Shown here piece by piece: positions 1 through 8,261 of a stretch of DNA of 20,011 bases. The stretch covers positions 1-20,011 of the forward strand of contig JAGVAB010000040.1 of the NCBI GenBank assembly GCA_020060485.1. The letters run 5' to 3'. The notes below the pieces were generated by a model that made no database searches, was not told the origin of the DNA, and saw only the letters and a program-made list of their open reading frames with translations. Origin of the DNA: Anaerolineales bacterium (GTDB taxonomy: Bacteria > Chloroflexota > Anaerolineae > Anaerolineales > Anaerolineaceae). Position numbers and translations under genes: made by a program. Every line of letters begins with the position of its first letter. The first letter of the stretch is position 1.

Positions 1-1
1 C

Positions 2-1609
2 CAGGTGCTCTTCAACCTGGTGGAAAACGCCATCAAATTCACCAAGGTCGGCGAGGTCTCGATCCTGGCGGAATTGAAAAATGAAACCAGTGATCAGATT
101 ACCATACGCTTTGCCGTCAAGGATACCGGCATTGGCATTTCGCAGGAACGGCAAGACGCCATCTTTGAACGTTTTATTCAGGCCAATGGTTCCACCACCC
201 GTGAATATGGCGGCACTGGACTGGGTCTCTCCATTTCCCGGCAATTGGTGGAGATGATGGGCGGAGAGATTACCATTCAAAGCCAAATGAATCAGGGAAG
301 CACTTTCTACTTCACGGCAGTCTTTGAAAAACAACCCAAAGCCATGAGCGAGCCGGAGCGCTTTCCGCAGAAACTGCAAGGCATCCGCACCCTGGTGGTG
401 GATGACAGCGCCGCCAACCGTCATTTCATTTCACGCATGCTGGAAACCTTTGGTGCCCAGGTAGCTGCCATGCCCAACAGTGCCAGCGCCATTGATACGA
501 TCAAAAAAGCCTCAGCGGCTGGCAAGCCTTTCCGGTTAATGATACTGGACATGCAAATGCCGGGACTGGAAAGCCGCACCGTGCTGCAAGCCGTGCAGGA
601 TGAGCTCGAAATGAGCGATATGCGCACGGTGTTAATGACCTCGCTGGCCCAGCGCATCGGTACCGGCCGGCTGCGGGAATTCGGCGTGGACAGTTACATC
701 CTCAAACCGATCACCCAAAAAATGCTCTATGATTCGATCCTTTCCATCTTTGACCTGAAAGACACCTGGAAACCGCTTACCGCCCGGCTGCCATCCGGTA
801 CCAGTCTGTTATCGGAATTGCAGCGGCGGCGCATTCGCATTCTGGTGGCCGAAGACAATGACATCAACCGCCAACTGGTGGTTTCCCTGCTTACCAAGCA
901 AGGTTACCAGATTGAGGCAGTTGAAAACGGTCTGCAAGTGGTGGAGCGGCTGGAGGATGAGCATTTCGACCTGGTGCTGATGGACGTGCAGATGCCGGAA
1001 ATGGATGGCTTTGAAGCCACCCGCAAGATCCGCCTGACCCCTGGCCCCAACCAGAGCATCCCGATCATCGCCCTGACCGCCCACGCCATGGCCGGTGACG
1101 AAGAACGCTGCCTGGCTTCCGGCATGGATGGCTATTTGCCCAAACCGCTGGAACCGGAAGCCACCATCAAAATGATTGACAAGCTGGCGCGCGGCGACGT
1201 TCGCGAAGGCGAGCCCGTTTTGTCCGAAGAGGCAGAGATTCCTGTTGAACCGGAAACTCCGGTCATGGAAACACCGATCGAGCTGAACAATGCCCTGCCG
1301 CGCTTCAGTCACGACATGGACTTCTTTACCGATCTGTTGGGTGTCTTTCTGGAATCGGCAGACGAGAAGATCGAAGAACTCAAGGATTCGGCCTATGACC
1401 AGAGTCACAAAACCCTGGCTGTACGCGCCCACAATCTCAAAGGTGTGGCCAAGAATTTCAGCGCCACCCGGCTGGCGATTGCCTGTGACAAATTGTTTGA
1501 GGCCGCCAATGCCAATCATAACCCCGGCATTGAAAAAAGCATCCGGCAAGTCGAAGATGCAATCAATGAATTGAAACAATATCACCGGTCGCTGGACAGA
1601 AAAAAATAA
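2..1609 (+). CDS. Hybrid sensor histidine kinase, 3' part (HATPase-REC-REC-HPt)
   Basis: The reading frame is already open at the window edge, so the sensory and dimerisation (HisKA) parts lie upstream. Residues below count from the GTG at position 5. The HATPase_c domain (about 1-110) shows the N box (NLVENAIKFT), the G1 box (DTGIGIS) and the G2 box (GGTGLGLSI). Receiver 1 (about 125-250) has the acidic pair VVDDS, phosphoacceptor D182 (LDMQMPG), LMTS and LKP. Receiver 2 (about 276-395) has AEDN, phosphoacceptor D327 (MDVQMPEMDG), ALTAHAM and PKP. The C-terminal HPt domain carries H476 in AHNLKG. This is a full BarA/ArcB-type phosphorelay: ATP binding, His to Asp to His transfer within one protein. 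An output regulator should receive phosphate from the HPt; the receiver-ATPase protein 56 bases downstream on the same strand is the obvious candidate, though this is inference. The stimulus cannot be told from what is present. Confidence 0.95.
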   Translation, partial: QVLFNLVENAIKFTKVGEVSILAELKNETSDQITIRFAVKDTGIGISQERQDAIFERFIQANGSTTREYGGTGLGLSISRQLVEMMGGEITIQSQMNQGSTFYFTAVFEKQPKAMSEPERFPQKLQGIRTLVVDDSAANRHFISRMLETFGAQVAAMPNSASAIDTIKKASAAGKPFRLMILDMQMPGLESRTVLQAVQDELEMSDMRTVLMTSLAQRIGTGRLREFGVDSYILKPITQKMLYDSILSIFDLKDTWKPLTARLPSGTSLLSELQRRRIRILVAEDNDINRQLVVSLLTKQGYQIEAVENGLQVVERLEDEHFDLVLMDVQMPEMDGFEATRKIRLTPGPNQSIPIIALTAHAMAGDEERCLASGMDGYLPKPLEPEATIKMIDKLARGDVREGEPVLSEEAEIPVEPETPVMETPIELNNALPRFSHDMDFFTDLLGVFLESADEKIEELKDSAYDQSHKTLAVRAHNLKGVAKNFSATRLAIACDKLFEAANANHNPGIEKSIRQVEDAINELKQYHRSLDRKK

Positions 1610-1665
1610 ATTTTTCATGAACAATTAAGCGGTTGAAGTCGTTTTTCTACAAAAAGGTAAGAATT

Positions 1666-2925
1666 ATGCCCATTCACATTCTCGCCATAGATGACGAACC
1701 CATCTATCACAAAATGATCGCCCATGCCCTTGAACCAGCGGGCTATAAACTCACCTTTGCCAACAATGGCAGTCTGGGGCTGGCTACTGCCACAGCGCTC
1801 AACCCGGACCTGATCATCTCGGACGTGTTGATGCCAGACATTAATGGCTACGAAGTGGTCAAACGTCTGCGCCGGGAATCGCGCTTTGCCCATACGCCAA
1901 TCATCATGCTCACCTGCCAGACAGAGATGAGCGAAAAATTGAACGCCTTTGAAGCCGGCGCAGACGATTTCATGACCAAGCCCTTTGACCCTGGCGAACT
2001 GGTGGCCCGGGTTTCGGTCTGGGTGCGGCGCATCGAAGAGATCAAAGGCGCCAAAGACCTTAAGAAGGACGAGAAGGAAAAAGCACAGACCATCGCCTTC
2101 CACAGCCTGCGGGGCGGGGTGGGCTGCTCCAGCCTGGCAGTCAACACTGCCATGGCGCTGAACGAATTGTGGAAGCTGCCCACTTTGCTGGTGGACGGGG
2201 TGCTCACAGCCGGGCAGATCGCCTTGATGCTGAATGCCTCGCTCAAACGCACCTGGGCCGACATCTCTGAACTGACCACCGAAGAACTCGATTACGACGC
2301 CCTGCGTTCGATCGTCAGCATGCACAATTCCGGCATTCATTTCATCGCCGGTCCCTCCACCCCCATATCGGCCGAGACTGTTACCGGTGAACTGGTGGAC
2401 AGCGCCATCAAGCTGGTACGACCATACTATGAGTACGTCCTGCTTGACCTGCCGCATGATTTCGGGGAAGTGACCCTGTTCCTGCTGGACCAGGCTGATT
2501 TGATCGTGGTGCCCATGGCCCCCGAGATGGCCTCCATCCGGGCGGCAGATGCCGCCCTGGGGGTGTATAAACGGCTTGGTTATCCGCCCAGCAAGGTCAA
2601 GATGGTTTTGAACCAGACCATTGATGTCTCTGTTCTGGACCAAAAGAAGATCGAAAAAGCATTAAAGGTCGAATTTGATACGGTTGTGCCTTATTCTCCC
2701 GGACCTTTCACGCGGGCCATCAATATCGGCCAGGCAGTCATCCACAATACCCCCAACACCAGGGTCACCGATATTCTGGAAGAATTGGCATTCCATGTCA
2801 GCAAAGAAAAGCATCGCACCACAACGCCCGAAAGTCCCAGCCCCACCTGGCAGCGGGTGTGGGAACGGGTCAAGAACATCCTTCCCGAAAAAGAAGGAAA
2901 AACCGAACCAGATTTGCCTTTCTAG
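1666..2925 (+). CDS. Receiver domain fused to MinD/CpaE (TadZ)-like ATPase
   Basis: 419 residues. I start at the ATG at 1666, preceded by AAAAAGG; the frame can extend to a TTG at 1633, but the receiver fold begins right after this ATG. The receiver (about 1-125) has D9/D10, phosphoacceptor D53 (ISDVLMPD), T83 and K105 (MTKPF), so it should be phosphorylatable. A lysine-rich charged linker (about 127-141) leads to a MinD/ParA-family domain. Its P-loop reads RGGVGCSS (149-156): both the signature lysine and the P-loop lysine are absent. Later motifs include VLLDLPHDFGE and LIVVPMAPEMASIRAAD, typical of the CpaE/TadZ branch. CpaE/TadZ proteins localise Tad/Flp pilus machinery to the cell pole. 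No other tad/cpa gene is in this window, so a pilus role is not shown by context. It probably forms an operon with the upstream hybrid kinase and may be its phosphorelay output. Confidence 0.88.
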   Translation: MPIHILAIDDEPIYHKMIAHALEPAGYKLTFANNGSLGLATATALNPDLIISDVLMPDINGYEVVKRLRRESRFAHTPIIMLTCQTEMSEKLNAFEAGADDFMTKPFDPGELVARVSVWVRRIEEIKGAKDLKKDEKEKAQTIAFHSLRGGVGCSSLAVNTAMALNELWKLPTLLVDGVLTAGQIALMLNASLKRTWADISELTTEELDYDALRSIVSMHNSGIHFIAGPSTPISAETVTGELVDSAIKLVRPYYEYVLLDLPHDFGEVTLFLLDQADLIVVPMAPEMASIRAADAALGVYKRLGYPPSKVKMVLNQTIDVSVLDQKKIEKALKVEFDTVVPYSPGPFTRAINIGQAVIHNTPNTRVTDILEELAFHVSKEKHRTTTPESPSPTWQRVWERVKNILPEKEGKTEPDLPF

Positions 2926-2952
2926 TACCGGATCAAAATCCTATCTAACCTC

Positions 2953-2982
2953 AAAAAAATGCCTCGCTGGAGGTATTTTTTG
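2953..2982. terminator. Bidirectional rho-independent terminator
   Basis: CCTC (2962-2965) pairs with GAGG (2970-2973) around the loop GCTG. The stem is extended by G-T and T-A pairs, then by an A-run on the left and a T-run on the right. Because A and T runs flank both sides, it can serve both the receiver-ATPase gene on + and the convergent comEC on -. Confidence 0.8.
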
Positions 2983-3026
2983 TTTGCAAACCAAATTGTA
3001 GATAAAGGGATACCGCTTGCCTGGCA

Positions 3027-5339
3027 TCATTTGCCCGCTTGCACCCAAAGCTGGCTGCCGTCTGAGGTCAACTCCAGCCAGGAATGCGCTTTCAGATCGA
3101 GCCAGTCTGGCTCATGCGGTATCCCGATCAGCGGCGCACTCAGGATGACCACATCCGGCTGCAACTGCTGCCATTCCTCGGCAGACTGGATTTCCAGATC
3201 GGCCGCCGAAAGCAGGATCGCCCCCACCGGCGAAATACGGTCTGCACCTTGCCACTGCAGGGTGCGCAAAGACACCCCGCCCGGGATGAGCATGCGAAAA
3301 TCACCCTGCTCGATCAACAAAGCTGTGCCTCTGGAGGTTACCGCCAGAATGTGAATGAATGTCTCCCCGTCCAGCACAATCTGTTCACCCGAGGCCAGGT
3401 CATGCACTGGCAGGCTGTTTCTGGTAAACTGGCGTACCAAACGCCGCCCAACCTGCCATTGCGAAAGATCGCCGCTGATAAAAACCTGCTGCACCGGAAA
3501 ACGCTGCAAAGTCTCGGGCAGCCCCTCCAAAGAAGCAGCCGAGCCAGGGGTGAGCAGCAGCACATCCAGACTGCGGTGCGTGATTGGCAGTCTTCGTCCC
3601 AGGGCATCGCTGAGCTGGCTGGCGCGGGCACCGCCGTTGAGCAGCAAACTGCCGCCCTGCGGAGCTTGCAGTAAAATTGCCGGACCTTCGTCCACGGCCA
3701 GCACAACCACATGCAGCCGCCCGTCCGGAGCGGTCAACACAGGCTGCCAGAGCACACCAGCCGCCAGCAGCAGCGCCAGAGAGGCCGCCGTCCAGCGCAG
3801 GCGCAGCTGTTTGGGTTGCGGAAGCTTCATCCAGCCCAGAGTAAAACCCAGCAGGAGCAAATAGAAGCCCACCACGCCCCACAGAGACACCTGCCCCAGA
3901 CCCAGTGAACCCTGCGGCAGCCGGGCCAGCAGCTCCACCATGCGGATGGTATAAGCCAGCAGCGGCCAGGTTAAACCAACTGCCAGGCGACCCAACCCCG
4001 GGAACACCAGACCCAGCAACACGGCCAGCCCGCCACAGATCATCACCAGCGGCTGCGGCGGCAGGATCAGGGGATTGGCCAGCAGGGCGCTTAGCGAAAC
4101 CCGATGGAAATGATAAGCAATGATCGGCAGAGTGGTCACCTGGGCAGCCAGAGTGAACAGGAAATATTCACTGACCGGTGCAGCCAGCCGGCGGGCGGTT
4201 TCTTCCGAAAACCAGCGGGCGGCCAGGCGTTCACAAACCGTTTGCAAAGGATCGGCATACAGCACCAGGCCCAGAGTGGCGGCAAACGAGAGCTGAAATC
4301 CTGCATCCCAGGGCATCTGCGGGTTGAACAGGCACATCACAGCGGCAGTGAAGGCCAGCGAGTTGGCCCCAGATTGACGCCGGCCGAGCATGCGTCCCAA
4401 CAGGCCCATGCCGCCCATGACGGCCGCCCGCACCACTGGCGGCTGTGCGCCCACCAGCACGGTATAGAAACTGATCCCGGCCAGCGCCACCCAGGGCGCC
4501 CAGCGCGGAGAAAAAAAACGGGAAGCCAAACTGACAAACAATCCGGCCAGAATGGCAATATTGAAGCCGGAGATGGCGATAATGTGGGTGGTGCCGGTCT
4601 CCTGAAAGGCATCCTCCGCATTGGCGGGGATATCCGTCTCGATGCCCAGCAAAATGCCAGCCAAAAGCGAGGCTTCCGGCTGCGGCAGGGAACGATTGAT
4701 GAAGGCGTAGGCCCGGTCACGCAGCCCAAAAACGAGCTTCAATGGCAGCCATCGTTGCTCTCGACCCACTCTTTTGATCTGCGGGTACGCAAAAGAGGTG
4801 TATACCCCCTGGCGAGCCAGATAATCCCGGTAGGAAAAGTCCTCGTTCTCGGCCGGGGTGACCGGCTGCCCGGTCAACAGCACTTCATCGCCATACCGCC
4901 AACTGCCGCCAGTGCGCACCATGACAACCGATTTGCCATCAATTTTGACGGGATCGGGCTGAAACGAATCCCCTGTTTTAAGCGTGATCTCCTTGGCAGA
5001 GATCTGCAGCAAGTCAATACGGTCGCGGGAATCCGGCGGCGCCGATATCCAGCCCCGCACCTGGGCCGTTTCCCCATCGTTGTAGTAAGCCAGGTCAGCC
5101 GCCGTCCAGACCGGGATGCCAAGCTGAAAGCGCATCCCCCCGGCCGCCAGGGCTGCCAAAAGAAAAGCAGCCGGAACCGGGCTGATCTGCCGCCAGCCTG
5201 CCCATGGTTTTCGCAATTCAAGCAGGCCCAGCCCGGCAGCCAGCAACAACAATACCAGCCACACCAGCCAACTTAAGCTGAAGGTGCTGCCCGCAACGAT
5301 GCCCAGCATGAATACCACCGACAGCCAAAGCAGCGGCAT
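3027..5339 (-). CDS. comEC: ComEC/Rec2 family competence membrane channel, degenerate nuclease domain
   Basis: 770 residues, full family length. ATG at 5339 is preceded by CAGGGG with good spacing. The N-terminus has paired membrane segments (about 5-70), then an OB-like soluble region (about 75-200). The Competence domain follows (about 215-510), with the family hallmark TGTTHIIAISGFNIAIL near residue 250 and many membrane helices. ComEC forms the inner-membrane channel that takes single-stranded DNA into the cytoplasm during natural transformation. The C-terminal metallo-beta-lactamase domain (about 535-770) keeps the fold, but the metal motif is lost: THPHADH of the family aligns with TPGSAAS (597-603), the usual LIDGG reads LLNGG, and no HHGS motif is seen. 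It probably lacks metal-dependent nuclease activity. It lies 21 bases downstream of the NnrU-like gene, in a likely two-gene operon. No comEA or other competence gene is visible here. Confidence 0.92.
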   Translation of the reverse strand: MPLLWLSVVFMLGIVAGSTFSLSWLVWLVLLLLAAGLGLLELRKPWAGWRQISPVPAAFLLAALAAGGMRFQLGIPVWTAADLAYYNDGETAQVRGWISAPPDSRDRIDLLQISAKEITLKTGDSFQPDPVKIDGKSVVMVRTGGSWRYGDEVLLTGQPVTPAENEDFSYRDYLARQGVYTSFAYPQIKRVGREQRWLPLKLVFGLRDRAYAFINRSLPQPEASLLAGILLGIETDIPANAEDAFQETGTTHIIAISGFNIAILAGLFVSLASRFFSPRWAPWVALAGISFYTVLVGAQPPVVRAAVMGGMGLLGRMLGRRQSGANSLAFTAAVMCLFNPQMPWDAGFQLSFAATLGLVLYADPLQTVCERLAARWFSEETARRLAAPVSEYFLFTLAAQVTTLPIIAYHFHRVSLSALLANPLILPPQPLVMICGGLAVLLGLVFPGLGRLAVGLTWPLLAYTIRMVELLARLPQGSLGLGQVSLWGVVGFYLLLLGFTLGWMKLPQPKQLRLRWTAASLALLLAAGVLWQPVLTAPDGRLHVVVLAVDEGPAILLQAPQGGSLLLNGGARASQLSDALGRRLPITHRSLDVLLLTPGSAASLEGLPETLQRFPVQQVFISGDLSQWQVGRRLVRQFTRNSLPVHDLASGEQIVLDGETFIHILAVTSRGTALLIEQGDFRMLIPGGVSLRTLQWQGADRISPVGAILLSAADLEIQSAEEWQQLQPDVVILSAPLIGIPHEPDWLDLKAHSWLELTSDGSQLWVQAGK

Positions 5340-5360
5340 GCTTTACCCCTGTTTAGAAAC

Positions 5361-5972
5361 TTACAACTTGCTTTTCTTCAACCAGAGACCCGGTATCAAC
5401 ATCGGCACCTGCTTCTGATATTCAGCATACGCCTCGCCAAATTCCAGCAGCAGTTTCTTCTCTTCCAAAACAACAGCCACCGTGATGTAAAGGGTGATGC
5501 CGAGATTGAACGCCAGAATGTTCCAGGTCATGGCCGGCATCAGCCACACAAACAATAAAGCACACACATATAATGGATGACGCACCCAGTGATACATGCC
5601 GCTAATAACAAGAACCGGCGGCTGCTCCTGTTCAGGATGCAACAGCCGCCGGATGCCCAGCAATTCCCATATGCCGGTTTGTCTCAAACTTGCCAGGCCG
5701 CCCGCCAAAGCCAGCACCTGCACCGTGATGGTCAGCACGATCAACGGCAAAGGGACCACATAGATCCTTGCATCCGGCAATTCCAGCACCAGATAGATCA
5801 GGCCCAACGCCCCGAGGCTTGCAATCAAAACATAGATCAAGCGATATGCCCGGAAGATTTGTTCTCCAAGCCATTTTCTGGCCAGTTCCTTCGTGCGAAT
5901 GGAAGCCAGCCAGGAATGGATCACACCGTACACCGCGATTGCCAAAAGAATCCACCAGAAGCCAGTGCGCAC
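5361..5972 (-). CDS. NnrU / isoprenylcysteine methyltransferase (ICMT)-like membrane protein
   Basis: 203 residues, starting at GTG 5972 behind a near-perfect ribosome site (AAAGGAGGTGA). It is an integral membrane protein with about five hydrophobic segments (about 5-22, 44-64, 72-95, 135-150, 153-170). The C-terminal half carries the phospholipid/isoprenylcysteine methyltransferase signature: GMYHWVRHPLY (126-135), E170-E171, then a glycine, a Y182/Y185 pair and P190, ending in LIP. In ICMT and PEMT these residues form the S-adenosylmethionine site at the membrane face. The N-terminal part resembles NnrU proteins. Whether the substrate is a lipid, a thiol or a protein cannot be told. It is the first gene of the transcript that runs into comEC; I see no functional link between the two. 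Confidence 0.78.
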   Translation of the reverse strand: MRTGFWWILLAIAVYGVIHSWLASIRTKELARKWLGEQIFRAYRLIYVLIASLGALGLIYLVLELPDARIYVVPLPLIVLTITVQVLALAGGLASLRQTGIWELLGIRRLLHPEQEQPPVLVISGMYHWVRHPLYVCALLFVWLMPAMTWNILAFNLGITLYITVAVVLEEKKLLLEFGEAYAEYQKQVPMLIPGLWLKKSKL

Positions 5973-6005
5973 TGTTCACCTCCTTTCCTTTGCTCTTGTT
6001 TGCTA

Positions 6006-6014
6006 TGGTATGAT
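6006..6014 (+). promoter_or_regulatory. Extended -10 promoter candidate for the membrane-protein pair
   Basis: TGGTATGAT fits the extended -10 pattern TGnTATnnT; there is no good -35 hexamer at the proper distance. Transcription would start near 6021, leaving a leader of about 85 bases before the ATG at 6106. It faces the minus-strand promoter at 6018-6046 and overlaps its start region. Confidence 0.4.
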
Positions 6015-6017
6015 TCT

Positions 6018-6046
6018 ATTTTAGAGTTTATGGACAGGAAAGTCAA
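6018..6046 (-). promoter_or_regulatory. Sigma-70-type promoter of the NnrU-like/comEC operon
   Basis: Read on the minus strand, TTGACT (6046-6041) and TAAAAT (6023-6018) are separated by exactly 17 bases. Each hexamer matches the consensus at five of six positions. Transcription would start near 6011, about 40 bases before the GTG at 5972. Confidence 0.65.
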
Positions 6047-6105
6047 ATATTGAAAGTAATCCCTTGCAGACGAATTTGTGCTTTACGGTGGAGATTTTTC
6101 ATCCA

Positions 6106-8247
6106 ATGACCAGCAACGTACCCAATAGCTCTTGCGCCAACCAGATGGAACAACCCAACCCTGATAACAAGGTCTGGATGAGATCATCCTCCCTGCAACG
6201 CATTGTGCAACGACAGTGGTTTTATCCTGTTTTTCTGCTGCTGGTGATGTTCATTACCTATGATTTGCAGGTCTTCAGGCTGGGTTTCTTCTGGGATGAC
6301 TGGCAGGTGGTTTTCCTGTCCCGTCTGAACAGCGCCGCTGCTTACTGGGATCACTTTGCGTTTGATAGGCCGCTGTCCGTGTGGACCTACCTGCTCACCG
6401 TGCCGCTGCTGGGGATGCGCCCCATCCTGTGGCATCTGCTGACCCTGGTGCTGCGCTGGCTGAGCGTACTGGGCTTTTGCTGGGCGCTGCGCGGTTTGTG
6501 GCCCACCCGCATCACCCACATCCATTGGATGGGGTTATTGATGGCGGTTTACCCCGGCTTCAGCCAGCAGCCGGTTTCAGTAGCCTACAGTCAACACTTC
6601 ATCAGTTATGCCCTGTTCACTTTCTCGCTGGGCTTGATGGTGTGGGCCATCCAACAGCCGCAGAACTACTGGCGCAACACCGCAGCCGGGGTGGTATTCT
6701 CGCTGGTGCAACTCATGACCATGGAATATTTCTTCGGTCTGGAACTGGTGCGGCCAGTGATGCTGTGGTTCCTGCTGCACCGGAAAGGGGAGAAGCTTGC
6801 CAGCACGGCCGGCAAAGTGCTGCGCCATTGGGCGCCCTACCTGCTACCCCTGGCCGTCTTTGGCCTGACCCGCTTCATTTTTGTCAACCAGCTCTTTCCC
6901 CACCTGGAAGCCAACCCGCCCCTGCTGCTGATGCGCATGAGGAGCCAGCCTTTCACCGAACTGCGCAATCTGCTGCAAATCGCCCTTCAGGACAGTATCA
7001 ATGTGGGACTGTTCGCCTGGCTGCATCCCATCCAACCGGAGAGCATCAGCCTGGGCAGCAGCACCTATCTGTTTTCCTGGTTGATCGGGCTGCTTGCAGC
7101 CGCTGCAATGGGCGGATACGCCTGGCTGAACACCCCCCGCGAAGCCGCCGTTGATGAGCAGGAAAAACCCTTCCTTGTGCAGGGCGCTGTGTTGGGGTTG
7201 AGTGCCGTTCTGTTCAGCGGTCTGCCCATCTGGACCACAGACCGCATGACCACCTTCAATGCCTGGGCCGACCGGTTTTCTCTGCCGCTGATGTTTGGTG
7301 TGGTCATCCTGGTGGTATGTTTCATTGAATGGGCGATGCAGAAGAACAACCGCAAGTATGTGGTATTCTCCATTCTGGCAGGGGCAGCCATTGCCGCCCA
7401 TTTCCGTTCCATCGACCAATACCGCCGTCACTGGCAGATTCAGCAAACCTATTACCGTCAGCTCGTCTGGCGCATTCCAGGTCTGGAAACCGGCACTGCC
7501 ATCCTGGCCCCGGAACTTTCTTTCAGCTATGTGGGCTTTTATTCTCCGGGTTATGCCATCAACACCATCTATTCCCGTGATTTCTCCCCCGAAGACCTGC
7601 CCATCTGGTGGATCAGCGCATCACGCTACATCGGCAGCAACACCTTGCCCAGCATGCAGGAGAATGTGCCCATCCTGTACTCTGACCGCAACCTGGTGTT
7701 TGCAAGCAACACCTCGCAAGCCCTGCCGGTAACCTTCAACCATGCCCGCGGCTGCCTGCGGGTGATGGACCCCATCTACCGTCTGGCGCCGCGCATGTCG
7801 GAATTTGATGATGACTTGTGGGCTTTAAGCGGCCCGCAGCACATGGACCGTATCCTGCCTCCGGGAGAAAATGATGCCGTGCTGCCAGCGGAGATCTTTG
7901 GCCGCCAGCCGCTGGAATGGTGCTACTATTTTGAAAAAGCCGACCTGGCCCGCCAGTTTGAAGATTGGCAAACCGTTCTCGATCTGGCCGCCGAGGCCGA
8001 AGCCAGCGGCTTTGGCCCACAAAATGGCACTGAATGGATACCCTTCATTGAGGCGTATGCCCGCCTGGGCCAGTGGGATGCCGCCCAGGAGCACACTCTG
8101 GCCGCGGCGCAGCTCACTGCCGAAATGGAACCAGCCCTGTGCGCCACCTGGGAACGCATTCAGGCCGCCACAGACGACAGCCCGGCGCGGGCATCCGCTT
8201 TGGCTGCCCTTGAACCAGTGCTGCAATGTCGATCAACCACACCATAA
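6106..8247 (+). CDS. Polytopic membrane protein, GT-C glycosyltransferase-like, with soluble C-terminal domain
   Basis: 713 residues from the ATG at 6106, which has GGTGGAG 12 bases upstream; a TTG at 6064 would add 14 residues and has less support. A short polar N-terminus is followed by about 10-11 membrane segments up to about residue 430. Just after the first segment lies FFWDDWQ with D64/D65. An acidic motif in the first outer loop is characteristic of GT-C enzymes, which use polyprenyl-phosphate sugars (PMT, EmbC and related families). After the membrane region, residues about 435-590 form an outside domain rich in aromatics. The last about 100 residues are alpha-helical with alanine-rich helix pairs (AEAEASGFG, EAYARLGQWDAA) that look TPR-like. 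I do not recognise a named family. The sugar-transfer role is inferred from topology and the DD motif only. The next gene starts 14 bases after the stop. Confidence 0.8.
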   Translation: MTSNVPNSSCANQMEQPNPDNKVWMRSSSLQRIVQRQWFYPVFLLLVMFITYDLQVFRLGFFWDDWQVVFLSRLNSAAAYWDHFAFDRPLSVWTYLLTVPLLGMRPILWHLLTLVLRWLSVLGFCWALRGLWPTRITHIHWMGLLMAVYPGFSQQPVSVAYSQHFISYALFTFSLGLMVWAIQQPQNYWRNTAAGVVFSLVQLMTMEYFFGLELVRPVMLWFLLHRKGEKLASTAGKVLRHWAPYLLPLAVFGLTRFIFVNQLFPHLEANPPLLLMRMRSQPFTELRNLLQIALQDSINVGLFAWLHPIQPESISLGSSTYLFSWLIGLLAAAAMGGYAWLNTPREAAVDEQEKPFLVQGAVLGLSAVLFSGLPIWTTDRMTTFNAWADRFSLPLMFGVVILVVCFIEWAMQKNNRKYVVFSILAGAAIAAHFRSIDQYRRHWQIQQTYYRQLVWRIPGLETGTAILAPELSFSYVGFYSPGYAINTIYSRDFSPEDLPIWWISASRYIGSNTLPSMQENVPILYSDRNLVFASNTSQALPVTFNHARGCLRVMDPIYRLAPRMSEFDDDLWALSGPQHMDRILPPGENDAVLPAEIFGRQPLEWCYYFEKADLARQFEDWQTVLDLAAEAEASGFGPQNGTEWIPFIEAYARLGQWDAAQEHTLAAAQLTAEMEPALCATWERIQAATDDSPARASALAALEPVLQCRSTTP

Positions 8248-8261
8248 GTCAGGGAGACCAG

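Noticed and set aside
1615..2643. 342-residue open frame on - opposite the receiver-ATPase gene
   Set aside because: Shadow of a well-supported gene; its sequence shows only the Gly/Gln/His-rich pattern typical of reverse-frame translation.
1666..2925. Canonical MinD or ParA partition protein
   Set aside because: There is no ParB or MinC/MinE neighbour, the P-loop lacks both lysines, and the N-terminal receiver fits the CpaE/TadZ branch better.
4104..5276. 390-residue open frame on + opposite comEC
   Set aside because: It lies wholly antisense to the clear comEC frame, has no family motifs and a composition rich in Gln, Arg and His, as expected from a shadow of a GC-rich gene.
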